This document shows positions 16,952 to 26,214 of a stretch of 39,767 nucleotides of DNA, piece by piece. Origin of the DNA: Gammaproteobacteria bacterium. Lineage in GTDB: Bacteria; Pseudomonadota; Gammaproteobacteria; Arenicellales; Poriferihabitantaceae. The stretch's first letter is position 1; every line of letters starts with the position of its first letter. The stretch lies in assembly GCA_011523765.1 (NCBI GenBank), contig WTGA01000146.1:1-39767 (forward strand), given 5' to 3'. The translations under genes and the position numbers were made by a program. The notes below the pieces were generated by a model. That model searched no databases. It was given only the letters and a program-made list of their open reading frames with translations, and was not told the origin of the DNA.

Positions 16952-18382
16952 TTGAACCCCACGCCCAAATTGCGGAAAACCAAGGTGATCGCCACCATCG
17001 GCCCTGTTTGTGACAGCATCCAAACCCTCTGTGAAATGATCCGGGCCGGCATGAATGTAGCACGATTGAACATGTCCCATGGAGACGCACAGTCCCATTC
17101 TGCCACCCTGAAACGGATTCGCCAGGCTGCAAAAATGACCGGCCACCCCGTTGCCGTCATGATCGACACCCGGGGCCGGGAAATCCGGACGGGCAACCTG
17201 GAAACCGGCAGGGCCCTGCTCGAGCATCACCAGCAGTTTACCCTATACAACGATGGACGTACAGGTAACGAGAAAGGCGTTTCCATATCCTATGAACAGC
17301 TGTACCGCCATTCCAGGCTTGATGACCGCATTTTGCTGGATGACGGCCAGATCGAGCTGGTGGTGACAAAGGTAACCGGCAGCGAAATTCAATGCCGTGT
17401 CGACTGTGGCGGCATCCTCAGGAACAACAAGGGCGTGAACCTGCCCGACAACAAGACGGCATTCAACCACGTCCCTTCTGATGACATTCGGGAAATCGAT
17501 TTTGCCGCAAACCATGATGTCCAGTATGTCGCGGCTTCATTTATTCGCAATGCACACGAAGTCGTCGATTTTCGCAATGCACTGTTGAAACGGGGAACCG
17601 ACCTCCCGATCATCGCGAAAATCGAGAACCGGGAAGGCGTTGACAATCTCAAAAGTATCATTGCGGCAGCGGATGGCATCATGGTTGCCCGTGGCGACCT
17701 CGGTGTTGAACTGGAACTGGGAGAAGGGCCCACCATCCAGAAACAGATTATTCACGCTACCGTCTCCCAGGGCAAACCGGTCATTACCGCAACCCAAATG
17801 CTGAATTCCATGGAGCGCAATCCCAGGCCCACGCGCGCCGAAATCAGCGATGTGGCCAATGCCATTTTCGACGGGACCTCTGCGGTGATGCTGTCGGGGG
17901 AAACGGCGGCCGGACGAAGACCCGTTGAAGCCGTCCAGACCATGGTTCGGCTGGCACGGGAAGCTGAGGCAGGGCTGCGGCGCTACGGTTACCTGCAACG
18001 GATTGAGCCCAATCCTTCCAACGAAGTCACCGAAGCGGTCGCCCAGGCATCCATTACCATGGCAAACCATTTGAATGCAGCCGCGATCATTGCATTGACC
18101 GAAACCGGTTTTACATCCCGGCTGATCTCCAAATATCGTCCTGATTGCCCCATACTCGCCATCACATCGTCCAGACCCGTGGTCACTCGACTGGCCATGA
18201 ACTGGGGCGTTTTGCCGATATTGTACGAAGGGGATGGTGGCGATGATGACAAGATCACTTTTGCCACTTCACGGGCCAAAGAACTCGGTTATCTGAAGGA
18301 CAATGACCTGCTGATCCTGACAGCCGGCAGTTCCAAGCAAGCGGGCAGCACGGATTTGATACGCGTCCTGACCGTAAAATAA
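16952..18382 (+). CDS. pyk: Pyruvate kinase
   Basis: A 476-residue pyruvate kinase, making pyruvate and ATP from phosphoenolpyruvate and ADP at the end of glycolysis. Motifs: KVIATIGPVCDS (11-22), NVARLNMSHG (35-44), the catalytic lysine K223 and metal ligand E225 (IAKIENREG), D249 (VARGDLGVELE), then TATQMLNSM and DGTSAVMLSGETAAG. The C-terminal domain is complete. The start is a TTG at 16952 with GGAG seven bases upstream; no ATG exists at the conserved N-terminus, so the weak start codon is probably genuine. Confidence 0.95.
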   Translation: MNPTPKLRKTKVIATIGPVCDSIQTLCEMIRAGMNVARLNMSHGDAQSHSATLKRIRQAAKMTGHPVAVMIDTRGREIRTGNLETGRALLEHHQQFTLYNDGRTGNEKGVSISYEQLYRHSRLDDRILLDDGQIELVVTKVTGSEIQCRVDCGGILRNNKGVNLPDNKTAFNHVPSDDIREIDFAANHDVQYVAASFIRNAHEVVDFRNALLKRGTDLPIIAKIENREGVDNLKSIIAAADGIMVARGDLGVELELGEGPTIQKQIIHATVSQGKPVITATQMLNSMERNPRPTRAEISDVANAIFDGTSAVMLSGETAAGRRPVEAVQTMVRLAREAEAGLRRYGYLQRIEPNPSNEVTEAVAQASITMANHLNAAAIIALTETGFTSRLISKYRPDCPILAITSSRPVVTRLAMNWGVLPILYEGDGGDDDKITFATSRAKELGYLKDNDLLILTAGSSKQAGSTDLIRVLTVK

Positions 18383-18645
18383 TCATTGGGCCGAATTCCC
18401 CGGCAACCCCTGGCGCCCGCGCTGCCGCTTGAAATACCCGCGGCGCAGGACCCGCAGCCCAACCAAAATCATGGCCATGGGAACCCAAACCCGGTAAATC
18501 TCCATTTTCAGCACGGGGAGATTCCAACTGCCAGCAGGTCCCGTATGCCAATGGACGGGACGGGCGGTTTCGTGCCCTGCCCGGCACCGGACATCTCCCA
18601 TTGTCTAAACATACCTGATACTGCACAATCAGACGAAACCATTGC

Positions 18646-19758
18646 ATGGGAATCGATCCAGTGCTGTTCAGTATTCAACTTTCCGCCTTTTACCCGGACA
18701 AGCAATATGGTGGAGACCGCATTTACCGGGACATGCTGGAGCAGGCGGTACTGGCCGACCAGCTCGGTTTTGACGCAGTATCGCTGACCGAGCACCATCT
18801 GATCAATATCCTGATGATGCCCGCCCCCCTGCAATTTGCCCTGCTGATCGCCGGCAAAACACACCACCTGAAAATAATGACTTCTGTACTGGTGTTGCCC
18901 ATCCATGACATGCGGGTCTTTGCCGGTGAACTGGTCGCCACGGATATTTTCACCGAGGGCCGGATGCTCTTCGGTGTTGGCCGGGGGGCATTCGGCTTTG
19001 AAATGGGCCGTCTCGGGGTCCCCCTGGATACCAGCCGTGAGAAATTCGATGAATCGCTGGACCTGTTGATGGCACTGCTGACCGAAGAAGAGGTCTCATG
19101 GAACGGCAGATACTATCGGTTCGACCCGCTCACCATCATGCCCAGACCGGTATACCAGCCGCATCAACGACTGATGATGGGGGTCATGGCCCCCGAGGCG
19201 ATTTATCATTGCACCAAACGCGGGTTCCACATCCAGACCACGCCCCTCTCCGCCAGCGAGCAACAGATGCACACCCAGGTGGATGCCTTCAGGCGCGGCA
19301 AGGCAGAACTGGGTCATCAGGGTGACCACCTCAGCCTCAGCCTTTCCCGGGTGGCCTACCTTGCCCGGGATGCGGCCGACCAGAAGGAGAAAATCAAACT
19401 TGCCCATCATTACTACGGCATGTTCGACAATGTCTTTACCGGAGACGGGATTGTGAAAAACGGCATGATCAAGGCCGTTCCCAGAAAAATGACGATCCGG
19501 GAAACCGCCGAAAACCTGACCATCTGCCCGCCCGCAGAAATGATCGACAAGCTCGGTATCTACGCTGAAGCAGGCGTAGATCGCTTTATCATGAACCTTA
19601 ATTTTGGTGCCGGCCAAAGTGAAACGCTGGATTCCATCCAGCATTTTGCCGAAGACATCATGCCCCATTTCTCACGAATACCGGAGACAGCACAAATGCG
19701 GCAAAGTGAAACAGCGCGGGGGAGGCATGGGTTCAGTCAAAGTCAGTTACCGGGTTGA
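18646..19758 (+). CDS. LLM-class flavin-dependent oxidoreductase
   Basis: A 370-residue luciferase-like monooxygenase of the bacterial luciferase fold. Landmarks: FSIQLSAFYP first strand, LGFDAVSLTEHH (about residues 39-50), MTSVLVLPIHDMRV, GVGRGAFGFE and GVDRFIMNLNFGAGQ near the end. Enzymes of this class use reduced FMN or F420 to oxidise aldehydes, ketones, alkanes or sulfonates, and some only resemble oxygenases. The start may be the ATG at 18646 or the GTG at 18661. The 3' end overlaps the alpha/beta hydrolase gene by 32 bases in another frame, so the two are probably translated together. Confidence 0.85.
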   Translation: MGIDPVLFSIQLSAFYPDKQYGGDRIYRDMLEQAVLADQLGFDAVSLTEHHLINILMMPAPLQFALLIAGKTHHLKIMTSVLVLPIHDMRVFAGELVATDIFTEGRMLFGVGRGAFGFEMGRLGVPLDTSREKFDESLDLLMALLTEEEVSWNGRYYRFDPLTIMPRPVYQPHQRLMMGVMAPEAIYHCTKRGFHIQTTPLSASEQQMHTQVDAFRRGKAELGHQGDHLSLSLSRVAYLARDAADQKEKIKLAHHYYGMFDNVFTGDGIVKNGMIKAVPRKMTIRETAENLTICPPAEMIDKLGIYAEAGVDRFIMNLNFGAGQSETLDSIQHFAEDIMPHFSRIPETAQMRQSETARGRHGFSQSQLPG

Positions 19759-20527
19759 GGGCAATGGCCCGGCCCTGTACCTCGTTCACGGTATCGGGGC
19801 CCGCAAGACCACGTGGGAATATCTCGTGGACGGGCTGAAAGAACACTTTACCTGTGTCACCCATGACCTGCGCGGGCATGGTGAAAGCCCTGTGCCCCCG
19901 GTTCCGTACCATCTTGATCAGCTGGTGGACGATCTGGAAGGATTGCGCAAACACCTTGGGCATGAAAGGATCCATGTGGCCGGTCATTCTCTCGGCGGCA
20001 TGATTGGTCCGGCTTATGCCCGTCGCTATCCCCGTCGTGTTCTCAGTGTGGGGCTCCTCAGCACGGCTGCAGGCAGAACCCGCGCAGACCGGGGGAAACT
20101 TCAGGCGGTGGGCCGGGCGATGGAAACCAATGGCGTGATCCCTGTGATGGATACGCTTGTGGAAAGATGGTACACCGATGCATTCATTGAGGCACGGCCG
20201 GATCTCATCGCCAAACGCAAACGGGAGGTTCAGGATACGCCGGAGAATGTGTTCCTGAACGTCTTCCGGATCTACGCAACCACCGAGATGGCTCCCTGGC
20301 TCCATGAAATACACTGCCCGTGCCTGGTGTTGACCGGGGAACTGGACGGCGCCTGCACCCCCCGCCTGAATCGGTTGATGGCCGGGAAACTGCCGGATTC
20401 AAAACTGGTGATACTGGACAATCTCAAGCATTCCGTCCTGGTCGAAGCACCGGAAAGGGTACTCCCCCATGTCAGGGATTTCCTCCTGGCGCGGGCTGAT
20501 GGAGAGACCCGTGTTTCGCGAAACTGA
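19727..20527 (+). CDS. Alpha/beta hydrolase
   Basis: A 266-residue alpha/beta hydrolase. The oxyanion region is LVHGIGARKTTW (19-30), the nucleophile elbow is GHSLGG with S88, the acid is D207 (TGELDGACTP) and the histidine is H235 (NLKHSVLVEAPE). Enzymes with this layout include esterases, 3-oxoadipate enol-lactonase and C-C hydrolases. The ATG at 19727 has GGGGGAGG only one base upstream, an unusually close Shine-Dalgarno, so coupling to the overlapping upstream gene may drive translation. Together with the LLM oxidoreductase this could be an oxygenase-then-hydrolase pair; that is inference. Confidence 0.85.
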   Translation: MGSVKVSYRVEGNGPALYLVHGIGARKTTWEYLVDGLKEHFTCVTHDLRGHGESPVPPVPYHLDQLVDDLEGLRKHLGHERIHVAGHSLGGMIGPAYARRYPRRVLSVGLLSTAAGRTRADRGKLQAVGRAMETNGVIPVMDTLVERWYTDAFIEARPDLIAKRKREVQDTPENVFLNVFRIYATTEMAPWLHEIHCPCLVLTGELDGACTPRLNRLMAGKLPDSKLVILDNLKHSVLVEAPERVLPHVRDFLLARADGETRVSRN

Positions 20528-20642
20528 ACCGGTTCAGCAATTTTCGCTTGCGGCCATGGCCACTGGTTGTCTGTTCCGCGGTTTCTCTGGAACCAGGGAG
20601 AAACCTGTTCCTCCTGGCGGCAGCTTCCCGGTTTTTCAGGGC

Positions 20643-20666
20643 CGGGCAAGCATCATGCCCGTTTTG
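20643..20666 (+). terminator. Rho-independent terminator after the LLM-hydrolase pair
   Basis: A perfect 6-bp stem (CGGGCA at 20643-20648, loop of seven, TGCCCG at 20656-20661) is followed by TTTTG. It lies about 115 bases after the hydrolase stop and just before the convergent mscS end, so it should end plus-strand transcription. Confidence 0.6.
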
Positions 20667-20689
20667 TGTGTCGCCGGCCATGAAACCCG

Positions 20690-21796
20690 CTATGGTTTTT
20701 CCCCCGGCGCATCGTCCGCCTCGGGCTCTTCACCCTGGAGATGGACCGTGGTGGTTGGAAAGGCACATTCAGCACCATTGTTTTCAATGATTTTCAATAT
20801 CTCCAGCATGATCTGCTGTTTGGTCCTGAAAAATTCTAGCCCTACCCGGGTTTTGGTATAACAGTAGACAAAAAAGTCCAAAGAAGACGGAGCGAAAGTG
20901 GTAAAACTGACCATGAGCGTCTGTTCCTGGTCGATTTCCGGGTGCGATTCCAGCAAATCGGTTACCTGTTGCACAATTGAATTGATGGCTGTTGCATCGC
21001 TGTAACGGATCCCGATGGTTTCATAGATTCGCCGGTTGGTCATACGGGAAACATTTTCAATCGAGATACTGGAAAAAGCTGCGTTCGGCACGTACAACGG
21101 CCTGCTGTCAAAATTGCGGATAACGGTGACCCGCCAGCCGATTTCTTCAACGACCCCCTCGATTTCACGTTCCGGAGAACGTACCCAGTCCCCCACAGAA
21201 AAAGGGCGGTCAAGATACAGCATCAACCCACCGAAAAAGTTTGCCAGCATGTCCCGTGCTGCAAACCCGACCGCGATCCCTCCGACTCCGCCAAATGTGA
21301 GCACCCCCGCCATACTGAAACCCAGTGTCTGCATCACGACCAGCCCGGCAACCACCCATACCGACAGCCCCAGCAACTTGCTGATGGCATCGGCCACTGA
21401 CTGGTCGATGTCCTCGCCCCGTTCACGCTTGCTGGAAAGGAACCCTGCGTGCATGGATTTGATCAACCGCAAAAGGAACCACGTGAAAACGATGATTGCC
21501 CCGATCTTTCTTGCCAGCCCCGAATACTCCTGCAGGGAAGATTCCGCCGCCGCCAGCCCCATATTTGCCACCACAGACAACCCGACAACCCAGATCAGCA
21601 CGCGTAACGGCGGGCCGATCGAATCAATCACCGCATTGTCCCAGATGGTCGTCGTTTTACCGGCCTGGGCTGAAAGACGATGGATCAGGAGCCGGCTCGC
21701 CAGACTCAGGAAGAAGGTGATTCCCAGTACGACCATGACCCGGACAATGACCGTGCCAGTGCTGAATTCCGTCGTGAGGCGGTCTATGAATTCCAT
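20690..21796 (-). CDS. MscS-family mechanosensitive channel
   Basis: A 368-residue small-conductance mechanosensitive channel protein. About four hydrophobic segments come first (16-37, near 60-80, 85-110, 130-160). The pore-lining helix and beta domain follow with the family signature FGGVGGIAVGFAARDMLANF then LYLDRPFSVGDWV and IGWRVTVIRNFDSRPLYVPN. The cytoplasmic vestibule domain is complete. It acts in the inner membrane as an emergency valve during osmotic down-shock. The C-terminus has an acidic extension (EEPEADDAPGE). It lies upstream of no obvious partner; GlpE ends the neighbouring minus-strand unit 81 bases away. Confidence 0.9.
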   Translation of the reverse strand: MEFIDRLTTEFSTGTVIVRVMVVLGITFFLSLASRLLIHRLSAQAGKTTTIWDNAVIDSIGPPLRVLIWVVGLSVVANMGLAAAESSLQEYSGLARKIGAIIVFTWFLLRLIKSMHAGFLSSKRERGEDIDQSVADAISKLLGLSVWVVAGLVVMQTLGFSMAGVLTFGGVGGIAVGFAARDMLANFFGGLMLYLDRPFSVGDWVRSPEREIEGVVEEIGWRVTVIRNFDSRPLYVPNAAFSSISIENVSRMTNRRIYETIGIRYSDATAINSIVQQVTDLLESHPEIDQEQTLMVSFTTFAPSSLDFFVYCYTKTRVGLEFFRTKQQIMLEILKIIENNGAECAFPTTTVHLQGEEPEADDAPGEKP

Positions 21797-21877
21797 GGAC
21801 GGGTTGGCCCGTTTCGGATCGATCTTCTCATTTCATTCGGGCCGGGGCATGCGGCCTGACCACTGCTGCAGGGCCCT

Positions 21878-22189
21878 TCACTGCCCATTGCCTGTTTTCT
21901 CGACCCATTGTGTGTACCCGCCATTCAGGCTGTAGGAACGGACGAAACCACGGGAATGGAAATATTCCGCGGCACCCCTGCTCAGGTTGCCATGGTAACA
22001 ACAGACAATGAGCGGGAGCTGGTGACAGGTTTCTTCGATAAACGCTTCGACATTGTCACGGTCGACATGCCTGGCCTGTTCAATATGCCCCCGGTCAAAA
22101 GACGCATTGTCCCGGATGTCGATGATGGTCACAGCCCCGGCTGCGATCAATTCTTTCGCCTGTTCAATCTCGATGGTTTCAAATGCCAT
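21878..22189 (-). CDS. glpE: Thiosulfate sulfurtransferase (GlpE-type rhodanese)
   Basis: A 103-residue single-domain rhodanese. The segments IIDIRDNASFDRGHI and the active loop CCYHGNLSRGAA are those of GlpE, with C64 as the catalytic cysteine (CYHGNxS in E. coli GlpE). It transfers sulfane sulfur from thiosulfate to cyanide or thioredoxin in the cytosol. The ATG at 22189 starts the conserved MxxFETI segment; the longer open frame overlaps the repeat-protein gene and is not conserved-looking. The extra Cys at position 63 next to the catalytic one is slightly unusual. Confidence 0.9.
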   Translation of the reverse strand: MAFETIEIEQAKELIAAGAVTIIDIRDNASFDRGHIEQARHVDRDNVEAFIEETCHQLPLIVCCYHGNLSRGAAEYFHSRGFVRSYSLNGGYTQWVEKTGNGQ

Positions 22190-22398
22190 GGTTTTTCCCG
22201 GACTCCCGCATGAACTGGTTGAAAGACGGGCAGTACGGAATATAACACCGACCCGTCCCCAAAAGTAATGTGCCGACGGGGAAACGGGTACCGGTTTCTG
22301 CCCGGCCTTCCTGCAAATCGAAGCGAATAATCCATCACCCTGCCAGTGGATGCTTTCAGGACAACCCATCCAGATATTTCGCTGGCAATCCCCCCTGG

Positions 22399-24765
22399 TC
22401 AGCGCCAGTGAATCGAACGTGCCGGCCGGGTGTAGTCCTGCCCCGGCTGGGTGAGACTGCAAACACGGGCATGAAACGCTGCATGGTCCGCATCATTCGA
22501 AAACTCATCTTCCAGCGAACCAAATGCTTGGTGAAAGGCGTCCTGGTCACCAAACAGGTCTGACAGCCCTTCCACCCAGGCCAGCCGGTCGGATTTGTCG
22601 GCAAAATGGTTGCGGCACCGATCATAGGTTTCCCTCACCTGCGGCTCGCTGATCCCGTAACTTCTCATCCTACCCACGAGGGTACGTAAATTGCCGGGCG
22701 TCTTGCACGCTTTGGCAGCCTCCCCCAGAAGAATCCCTGCGGTATCCGCATCACCAATATCCATATAGGCTTTGGACAAACATGCAAGATCCAGAAATCC
22801 GGCGGCCACCGCCTTTCCGTTTTCCAGCAATTCCTTTCCCAACCCGGTTCCGGGGAGATGTCCGTGTACCGCGCCCGCAAATTTTACAAAGTCCTGCACC
22901 TTGGCCGAATCGCTGTCTTGAAGCGCTTGTGAAGCGGATGCCAGAATCTCTCTTGCAAGGGTTCTTCCCAGTTCCCGGTCCTGAAGGCTGAGCGCCAGCT
23001 TGGCGGTCTGGTTGATCTCGGAAAAATGCCCGGTCCGGTCCGCCATTTTTCGAACCAGTCTGCGCAACCGGTCCGCCTCCCGCGTGGTCCGGTCGACGGT
23101 TTCGACAAGCTTCCTGTACTGGCACAAATCAAAATTGTCCGAGTCGAGAAGCTGTTCTGCACCGTCCAGCAGCCTGGTGGCGTAGTGTCGGTCTTCCAGT
23201 TGTTCAACCACCCGTTCCGCAAGCACCATAAAATGCCTGGGAACTGTGCAGGATTTTTCCTGCTCCTGAAATTCCTGGTACGATTGCTGGTTCGCCTCCC
23301 GCTTCAGGAGCTTGTCTTTCAACCGTTCATTCCAGTTGCGGTCCCCGCTGTGGGCGGCGACGGTTTCGGCCACTTTTTTGAGTTCGGCCAGATTCTCTGC
23401 CGATTCTTCCGCCTGGAGCAATAAACCGGTTTCTCTCGCCTGATCGTCCAGGATCAACCTTGACCTTTCGTGTACCGCCAGATAGTCCAGGGCAGAATCC
23501 GCCGTACCCTGCAGTTTGTCCAGGGCGGATTCAGCAAGGTCGGTCGCACCGGGCAATTGACCGGCAATGGCATCCAACACCCTGGAAATCGCATTGAAGT
23601 CGGATGCCTCCCCAATGGCACTGGCCAGTATCCGGTTCGCCCAGTCGTGATCACCCAGATTGTCCAGCACCTGCTCCGCAAGACTCAAAAGGCCATGGCT
23701 TCCGACGGTCTGTGCCTGGGCCCGCTGGTAGACCTGGCCCACCAATTCCTTGTCCCCGGTATCAGACAGGATTGCTTCAGCCAGTTTCATCAGTTCTCCC
23801 GGACCGGTAACCCGGCTTTCCGCTTTGGCATAGATAGACTTCGCCAGTTCGGGATGTTCAAGATCTGTTGCCGCCTTTCTTGCCAACGACAGCAGTGCAT
23901 CCCGGTCATGGACATCAGGCAGACCTTTTTCGTAAAGCCCTGCCGCGGTTTCCCTGTCTGATTTGAGATCCCAGTATCCGTCTGCAAGGTCAATGTATTC
24001 GTCGCCGGACATGGCAAATTCCAGGCCGCCTTCAAGCAGTTCATCCACCTTGCTGTCATCGTTGAGCAGGGACTTGAAACCTTCGGCCAGCTGGACAAAC
24101 TGCCTGGGAAACTGGGCATCCATTTCGGCTTCCTCGAGAATGTCTTTCGCCCATTGGCGGTCCTCGAACAGGGTCAGGGCACCCGCCGCAAAATCCACCG
24201 TCTGTCCGATATCATCACAGTATCGTGCCGCTTTTTCATACAGCGCCCGGGCACCGTCCGGGTCACCGTTACCCGCAACGCTTCGGGCCAACTCCAAATA
24301 GGCTTCCACGGTCTGGCAGTTCTCTTCAAGCCGGGCATAAAGAGAGCCGGCAAGGTCACTGTCGCCCAGCTTGCTTTCTGCCAGTCCGGCCAGCACCACC
24401 AGTTGCAAGGGGTCCGTGCTTTCTTCCATCCCCTGCCTGAATAATGCGGTGCCCCTTTCCCGGTCACCCAGCAAGCTGGCAATGGCGCCCCCCACTTCGG
24501 CATATTCCATCCCTTCGAAGCAGGCGTCTTCTCCCTGCTCAAGCAAATCTGCTGCATATGCCTGGTCCCCGAGCAGGTTGCTGAACCCCTCTGCAGTCAT
24601 GACATACTCCTTTGGAAACTGGCACTGCATTTCAGCCTGTGTCAGCAGATGCCTCACATAGTCACTGTCCGACAGGCTCCCGGCAGCCCTGGCCGCCAGT
24701 TCGAGGTAATCCTGTGCATTGGCACAGCCAGGTTCCAGGGATTCTAGTTCAGATTTTGTGGTCAT
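22399..24765 (-). CDS. Large alpha-solenoid repeat protein, family not recognised
   Basis: A 788-residue protein made almost wholly of about 20 degenerate repeats of roughly 35 residues. The repeat pattern is Y..LA..v...lgD...A..Ll..AE..c, a helix-turn-helix unit akin to TPR or Sel1 repeats, for example DYLELAARAAGSLSDSDYV and VEAYLELARSVAGNGDPDG. There is no signal peptide or membrane segment, so it is probably cytoplasmic and acts as a binding scaffold. The protein is strongly acidic. I cannot name a family or partner. Start at 24765 (ATGACCACAAAATC). Its leader carries a perfect 8-bp-arm hairpin 16 bases upstream of the ATG. Confidence 0.78.
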   Translation of the reverse strand: MTTKSELESLEPGCANAQDYLELAARAAGSLSDSDYVRHLLTQAEMQCQFPKEYVMTAEGFSNLLGDQAYAADLLEQGEDACFEGMEYAEVGGAIASLLGDRERGTALFRQGMEESTDPLQLVVLAGLAESKLGDSDLAGSLYARLEENCQTVEAYLELARSVAGNGDPDGARALYEKAARYCDDIGQTVDFAAGALTLFEDRQWAKDILEEAEMDAQFPRQFVQLAEGFKSLLNDDSKVDELLEGGLEFAMSGDEYIDLADGYWDLKSDRETAAGLYEKGLPDVHDRDALLSLARKAATDLEHPELAKSIYAKAESRVTGPGELMKLAEAILSDTGDKELVGQVYQRAQAQTVGSHGLLSLAEQVLDNLGDHDWANRILASAIGEASDFNAISRVLDAIAGQLPGATDLAESALDKLQGTADSALDYLAVHERSRLILDDQARETGLLLQAEESAENLAELKKVAETVAAHSGDRNWNERLKDKLLKREANQQSYQEFQEQEKSCTVPRHFMVLAERVVEQLEDRHYATRLLDGAEQLLDSDNFDLCQYRKLVETVDRTTREADRLRRLVRKMADRTGHFSEINQTAKLALSLQDRELGRTLAREILASASQALQDSDSAKVQDFVKFAGAVHGHLPGTGLGKELLENGKAVAAGFLDLACLSKAYMDIGDADTAGILLGEAAKACKTPGNLRTLVGRMRSYGISEPQVRETYDRCRNHFADKSDRLAWVEGLSDLFGDQDAFHQAFGSLEDEFSNDADHAAFHARVCSLTQPGQDYTRPARSIHWR

Positions 24766-24780
24766 CAGCGGTTTTCAGGG

Positions 24781-24804
24781 TTTTCCCGTATTCCAGCGGG
24801 AAAA
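24781..24804 (-). promoter_or_regulatory. Leader hairpin before the solenoid-repeat gene
   Basis: TTTTCCCG (24781-24788) and CGGGAAAA (24797-24804) form perfect 8-bp arms around an 8-base loop, 16 bases upstream of the repeat-protein start codon. It could be an operator or an RNA hairpin near the ribosome-binding site. It does not look like a terminator for the plus strand, because no T tract follows it. Confidence 0.4.
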
Positions 24805-24960
24805 TACCACAGATACAAAAATATAGGGAGGGATGTCGGCGCCGCATTCGGTCAGGGCGTATGGACCAATCTGTTTGACGGATTGTTGACAGCGCCGGAC
24901 CATGCCACAATCGGCCCTCCCGGATGAGACAGTCCCTGAACAAAAACACCTGAGAAATCA

Positions 24961-26145
24961 ATGAAAATCAAGGATATCAAAACCTGGGTGGTGGGTAATC
25001 CACCCCCCCATTTCGGCGGCCAGTATTTCATTTTCCTGAAATTGACCACGGACAATGGCATCGAAGGCGTGGGCGAAGTGTATGCGGCGACGTTCAGCCC
25101 CCGCACGATCGAAATCATGATCGCGGATGTTGCACAACGGTACTTTCTGGGCACAGACCCGTTTGCAATCGAAAAACTCTGGCGCCAGGTGTACGGGAGC
25201 GGCTACAACCTCAGGCCGGACGTATCACTTTTGGGGGTTCTGAGCGGACTGGAAATGGCCTGCTGGGACATCATTGGCAAAGCCGTGGAAAAACCCGTCT
25301 ACCAGTTGCTCGGTGGCAAGGTCCACGAAAGGCTTCGAAGCTATACGTATCTCTATCCACGGGAAGGAGATAAAACCGATGTCTATACGGACCCTGACCT
25401 GGCGGCACAACGGGCACTGGACTGCGTTGAACAGGGTTTCACGGCGGTAAAGTTCGATCCCGCCGGACCGTACACGGTCTACGACGGCCGCCAGCCCTCT
25501 CTGGAAGACCTGGACCGCAGCGAACGGTTTGTCCAGAGAATCCGGGAAGCGGTGGGCAACCGTGCCGACATGCTGTTTGGAACCCATGGACAATTTACTG
25601 CAGCCGGTGCAATCCGCCTGGCCAGAAGACTGGAACCCTACGATCCATTGTGGCTTGAAGAACCGACTCCTCCTGAGAATCCGGCAGAAATGGCAAGAGT
25701 GGCCAGGCAGACCACCATTCCTGTTGCGACGGGGGAGCGCCTGACCACCAAGTATGAATTTGCCCGTGTCCTGGAAAACCAGGCCGCGTCCATTTTGCAA
25801 ATGGCGCTCGGTCGCGTGGGGGGAATCCTTGAAGCAAAAAAGATTGCCGGCATGGCAGAAACCTATTATGCGCAAATCGCCCCGCATTTGTATTGTGGTC
25901 CGGTCGAGGGAGCCGCCAATGTACAACTCAGTACCTGCACACCCAATTTCCTGATTCTGGAAAGCATACAGGACTGGGGCGGCTTTCATCGGGAAATCCT
26001 GGAGAAACCCATGCAGTGGGAGAATGGCTATGTGATTCCGCCCACGGAACCCGGTCTTGGCGTCAGTTTGAATGAAGCGGTTGCGGAGGCCAATCCCTAC
26101 CGGGGAAAGCGGTTGCATCTTGAGATGGACGACCGCGTACTGTAA
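24961..26145 (+). CDS. Mandelate racemase/muconate lactonizing enzyme family protein
   Basis: A 394-residue enolase-superfamily enzyme, probably a sugar-acid dehydratase. The N-terminal capping domain has GIEGVGEVYAA and the FSPRTIE loop. In the barrel are AVKFDPAGPY (162-170), LFGTHGQFT (205-213), LWLEEPTPPEN (230-240, E233/E234), VATGERLTT (255-263, E259) and QIAPHLYCGP with H309. The usual first metal ligand (Asp in DxHG) is replaced by Gly207 in GTHG; E233/E234 and E259 remain. This fits a divergent branch, so the exact reaction should not be assumed. Start at 24961 (MKIKDIKTWVV). TTGACA occurs at 24886-24891 but its -10 spacing is poor. Confidence 0.85.
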   Translation: MKIKDIKTWVVGNPPPHFGGQYFIFLKLTTDNGIEGVGEVYAATFSPRTIEIMIADVAQRYFLGTDPFAIEKLWRQVYGSGYNLRPDVSLLGVLSGLEMACWDIIGKAVEKPVYQLLGGKVHERLRSYTYLYPREGDKTDVYTDPDLAAQRALDCVEQGFTAVKFDPAGPYTVYDGRQPSLEDLDRSERFVQRIREAVGNRADMLFGTHGQFTAAGAIRLARRLEPYDPLWLEEPTPPENPAEMARVARQTTIPVATGERLTTKYEFARVLENQAASILQMALGRVGGILEAKKIAGMAETYYAQIAPHLYCGPVEGAANVQLSTCTPNFLILESIQDWGGFHREILEKPMQWENGYVIPPTEPGLGVSLNEAVAEANPYRGKRLHLEMDDRVL

Positions 26146-26214
26146 TCCCGGTCCGTGGTTCCGAAAATATTGCGGTGTCCCCCGGACAGGCCCGGGTTAC
26201 CCGTTCCAGTCCAA

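Noticed and set aside
18383..18505. Minus-strand 40-residue frame with a membrane-like segment (VWVPMAMILVGL)
   Set aside because: It is a plausible small protein, but there is no clear ribosome-binding site and no family match, so I cannot support it as a gene.
24886..24911. TTGACA with CACAAT as a promoter for the enolase-superfamily gene
   Set aside because: The spacer is only 14 bases, too short for a normal sigma-70 promoter.
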